Below, piece by piece: positions 5,198-6,562 of a stretch of 6,562 nt of DNA. The stretch covers positions 1-6,562 of the forward strand of contig CAMZCV010000060.1 in NCBI GenBank assembly GCA_947305035.1, given 5' to 3'. The notes under the pieces were generated by a model, which was not told the DNA's origin, searched no databases, and saw only the letters and a list, made by a program, of their open reading frames with translations. Origin of the DNA: an uncultured Coriobacteriales bacterium. GTDB taxonomy: Bacteria; Actinomycetota; Coriobacteriia; Coriobacteriales; Atopobiaceae. Each line of letters starts with the position of its first letter. The first letter of the stretch is position 1. The position numbers and the translations under genes are program-made.

Positions 5198-5289
5198 AGT
5201 GGCAGCAAGCGTGCGCACACCCCATCGCGAGTCCGCGCGAGATGAAATCACTGACGAGAATCGAGACTCTGATGAGCGGAGGCGATGCC

Positions 5290-5712
5290 ATGGGATGGCA
5301 GGCGTTTCTTGCGATGCGTCCGCCTAGCGTGACGCACAACGACCTGAAGCCGTACCGTCGGAAGGACGGGACGCTCGGCATACGGAAGAGCCTGCGGCTG
5401 CACGAGCTGGAGGTTGCCTACGACGCGAGGATTCGAGCGGCAGGCGTGCCGGACACGCCGCTTGGCTCCGGAGGGCAGGCGCTCGCGGTCACCGTGCGCG
5501 TGTGCTATGCGGCGCGTGGCGATGGCCCACGGCCGCACACCGTCAAGCCGGACCTCGACAACCTGCTCAAGACCATCCTCGACAGGCTCGAGAAGTGCGG
5601 TGTCATCGTGGGCGACGCGCAGGTGTGCCAAATCGACGCGTCGAAGGCATGGATGGACCCTGCTGGCGTGTTCGTGCGCGTTGACGAGGTTGGCGAGCAT
5701 GGCAGCGCTTGA
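5290..5712 (+). CDS. rusA: RusA-type Holliday junction resolvase
   Basis: This encodes 140 aa from ATG 5290, chosen because GGAGG at 5278-5282 stands 7 nt upstream; ATGs at 5242 and 5272 lack such a site. RusA homodimers cut Holliday junctions symmetrically with divalent metal. The catalytic core is clear: KPDLDNLLKTILDRL with D88 and D90, K94, and GVIVGDAQV with D109. The spacings (2, 4 and 19 residues) equal those of E. coli RusA D70, D72, K76 and D91. KAW near 119-121 and the C-terminal beta-rich segment also fit. Length is slightly above the ~120 aa of E. coli RusA because of N-terminal and loop extensions. It follows the replication gene and the structured segment, and overlaps the next gene by 14 bp. 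It probably resolves branched DNA during phage replication or recombination before packaging. Confidence 0.92.
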   Translation: MGWQAFLAMRPPSVTHNDLKPYRRKDGTLGIRKSLRLHELEVAYDARIRAAGVPDTPLGSGGQALAVTVRVCYAARGDGPRPHTVKPDLDNLLKTILDRLEKCGVIVGDAQVCQIDASKAWMDPAGVFVRVDEVGEHGSA

Positions 5713-6166
5713 GTGGTTCGAGAGCATCCAAGCACTGCGCGGGCAGGTCGCTGGACTGGACAACGCGATTGAGGAAGCCTATGCGTCTGCTGGACCCAAA
5801 GGGCAGCAGATGGGGTCGATTGGTGGCAATGGTGGCGGTGACTCCTTTGCGGGCATAGACAGGATCGTCGACAGCGGCATGGTCGCTGAGCGTGACAGTC
5901 TAAAGGCCAGGCTTGACCATATGCTCGAGCGTGCGACAGAAGTGTTGTATGGCAAAAGCGGCAGGGGTGGACTTGCCAAGGCCAAGTGTTCAGTCGATGC
6001 CGACATTCTGTGCTGCCACTACCTGCAGGGCATGGGATGGGCAGACATTGCTCGTGAGATAGTGCGCAAGGACACGAGCAGCCCTAGCCACTGGTGCAGG
6101 ATGAGAGCTCGAAGGGCATGCGCCTACATCGACCGGGTAGGCATGGACTGGCTTGTAGAATCATAA
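5699..6166 (+). CDS. ArpU/DUF1492-like helix-turn-helix late regulator
   Basis: This encodes 155 aa from ATG 5699, inside the end of the resolvase gene, with GAGG about 9 nt upstream; the open frame further upstream is out-of-phase resolvase sequence. Residues ~1-30 (LEWFESIQALRGQVAGLDNAIEEAYA) and ~62-84 form two amphipathic helices. Between them lies a Gly/Ser linker (GSIGGNGGGDSF, 39-50). Residues ~98-147 resemble sigma-70 region 4: DADILCCHYLQGMGWADIAREI ... SPSHWCRMRARRACAYID, a helix-turn-helix with LQGMGWADIA as the first helix and turn and SPSHWCRMRARR as the recognition helix. This layout is typical of small phage proteins that activate late genes in Gram-positive phages. It is the last gene before a promoter and terminator, which it may control. 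Target and mechanism are inferred. Confidence 0.78.
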   Translation: MAALEWFESIQALRGQVAGLDNAIEEAYASAGPKGQQMGSIGGNGGGDSFAGIDRIVDSGMVAERDSLKARLDHMLERATEVLYGKSGRGGLAKAKCSVDADILCCHYLQGMGWADIAREIVRKDTSSPSHWCRMRARRACAYIDRVGMDWLVES

Positions 6167-6192
6167 GTGGTTTGCTTGATGTTGTTCCACTT
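6165..6192. promoter_or_regulatory. Candidate operator: AAGTGG-N16-CCACTT inverted repeat
   Basis: AAGTGG (6165-6170) and CCACTT (6187-6192) are perfect inverted half-sites with centres 22 bp apart, about two helical turns. They flank the -35 element of the promoter below and begin in the regulator's stop codon. A dimeric DNA-binding protein, possibly the helix-turn-helix product just upstream, could bind here. Six-bp arms can arise by chance, so confidence is modest. Confidence 0.4.
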
Positions 6193-6203
6193 TTTGCTAC
6201 AAT
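6176..6203 (+). promoter_or_regulatory. Sigma-70-type promoter with extended -10
   Basis: The -35 is TTGATG (6176-6181), with a 16-bp spacer and -10 TACAAT (6198-6203), one base from consensus. TGC just upstream (6195-6197) forms an extended -10. Transcription would start near 6210. A near-consensus -10 with a partial -35 suits an activatable promoter. It lies between the regulator and the HNH gene. Confidence 0.7.
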
Positions 6204-6226
6204 AGCTAAGGTGTTGATTTGTGAAC

Positions 6227-6265
6227 AAGGCCTCAGACCTTTGAAAGTCTGGGGCCTTTTCTTTT
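6227..6265 (+). terminator. Intrinsic terminator
   Basis: AAGGCCTCAGAC (6227-6238) pairs with GTCTGGGGCCTT (6247-6258) as a 12-bp stem with one T-G wobble. The loop is CTTTGAAA, followed by TTCTTTT (6259-6265). This is a textbook rho-independent terminator on the + strand. It starts only ~17 nt after the predicted transcription start, so it would end the upstream operon and also cap transcripts from the promoter at 6176-6203 unless read through. Confidence 0.88.
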
Positions 6266-6321
6266 AGGGCAGGGCGTCGCATGGTTCCGCGCCCACGCCT
6301 TCGCCGCTCGGGAGGGGAGCC

Positions 6322-6562
6322 ATGAGCAGCAACGTGCGCCGCTCCAATGGCACGCGACGTGACAGCGTGCGCAGGTGGCTCCGCGCACAGCAGCGACCCT
6401 GCTGGATATGCCGCGCATTTGGAAGACCGGGGGGGATAGACTACTCGCTTCCAGCGGGGCATCCCTTCAGCTTCGAGGTGGACGAGCTGGTGCCCGTGTC
6501 GAAAGGTGGCTCGCCGTTCGCTCGCTCCAACGTTGACGCGACCCATCGCTGCTGCAACCAGT
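6322..6562 (+). CDS. HNH endonuclease (3' partial)
   Basis: ATG 6322 is preceded by GGAGGGGAG (6311-6319). Eighty codons are visible before the right edge cuts the gene. A basic N-terminus (residues 1-26) precedes a zinc-ribbon-like C27-x2-C30. GHPFSFEVDELVPVSKGG (46-63), SNVDATHR (69-76) and CNQ (78-80) then match the phage HNH pattern of metal or nucleic-acid-binding beta-beta-alpha nucleases. N70 and H75 are present; the usual DH of the first strand reads D54-E55. Such small HNH proteins often lie just upstream of terminase small and large subunit genes and assist DNA cleavage in packaging, so terminase genes are expected beyond the window. A run of seven G (6429-6435) inside the gene is a possible sequencing or slippage spot, but the frame stays intact. 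Confidence 0.85.
   Translation, partial: MSSNVRRSNGTRRDSVRRWLRAQQRPCWICRAFGRPGGIDYSLPAGHPFSFEVDELVPVSKGGSPFARSNVDATHRCCNQ

Larger units (their letters stand above)
4986..5289. other. Structured noncoding segment, candidate replication origin or control region
   Basis: About 300 bp without a convincing gene separate the primase-helicase from the resolvase. The + strand is open in one frame from 5053, but the implied protein reads through perfect repeats and hairpins, has no homology-like features and lacks a ribosome binding site, so it is treated as noncoding. The content, in order, is an AT-rich tandem repeat, two perfect 29-bp direct repeats each holding a hairpin, a 7-bp-arm inverted repeat bridging them, a long hairpin at 5100-5134, a smaller one at 5136-5149, and a compound GC-rich inverted repeat at 5160-5197. 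None is followed by a T-run, so they do not look like intrinsic terminators. Position beside the replication gene favours an origin; a post-transcriptional control role is the main alternative. Confidence 0.55.

Noticed and set aside
5053..5289. Upstream extension of the resolvase frame to a GTG at 5053 (219-aa protein).
   Set aside because: The extra residues read through perfect DNA repeats and hairpins and do not resemble RusA. The ATG at 5290 has a well-spaced GGAGG and gives the normal family length.
5414..5698. Upstream extension of the late regulator frame to 5414.
   Set aside because: This part is the +1 frame of the resolvase catalytic region and gives an Arg/Ser/Thr-rich sequence typical of a shadow frame. 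ATG 5699 with GAGG upstream is the sensible start.
4986..6321. tRNA or other structured RNA gene.
   Set aside because: I looked for a cloverleaf with a T-loop (GGTTCRANNCC) and CCA end near the hairpins and found none.
6124..6546. 140-aa open frame on the minus strand.
   Set aside because: It spans the promoter, terminator and HNH gene in antisense with no supporting motif or initiation site.

Overview
The window looks like part of a double-stranded DNA bacteriophage or prophage from a GC-rich Gram-positive host. All recognised genes lie on the + strand, packed end to start. A DNA-replication block is followed by a resolvase, a late-type regulator and an HNH nuclease. GC-rich codon use, strong Shine-Dalgarno sites, and the repeated C-terminal peptides of the small early genes suggest an actinobacterial host, most likely a gut Coriobacteriia relative. 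That host assignment is inference, because no integrase, host flank or structural gene is visible.

Layout. (1) 2-2580: eight small genes, each overlapping the next by exactly 4 bp (ATGA or GTGA). They comprise two proteins sharing a PTVEDVL C-terminal module (the first cut by the left edge), three proteins built around a leucine-zipper-like ENAKLREL motif and ending in LG(I/V)EVD(G/E), a 99-aa protein resembling the segment of a terminase ATPase just before Walker B, and two tiny hydrophobic proteins of 34 and 35 aa. (2) 2577-4985: a MazG-like nucleotide pyrophosphohydrolase and a 714-aa replication protein with PriCT-2, primase-like and RecA-fold helicase regions. (3) 4964-5289: a noncoding segment rich in repeats and hairpins, with an AT-rich 22-bp tandem repeat, two perfect 29-bp direct repeats and several strong inverted repeats. 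It is a candidate replication origin or control region. (4) 5290-6166: a RusA-type Holliday junction resolvase with all catalytic positions, overlapping a helix-turn-helix protein of the ArpU/DUF1492-like late-regulator type. (5) 6165-6265: an inverted repeat, an extended -10 promoter and, about 20 bp after the expected start site, a canonical terminator. (6) 6322 to the right edge: an HNH endonuclease cut by the window end, of the kind often found just before the terminase genes.

Together this reads as the end of the early operon and its switch to the late operon. Accessory proteins and nucleotide clean-up precede replication, followed by a possible origin, recombination-intermediate resolution, and a regulator beside a promoter-terminator pair that may gate late genes. 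The most interesting points are the portable cassette architecture of the ENAKLREL genes (the conserved C-terminal codons also supply the next gene's ribosome binding site), the terminase-like fragment, the structured 4964-5289 segment, and the lambda-pR'-like promoter and terminator.
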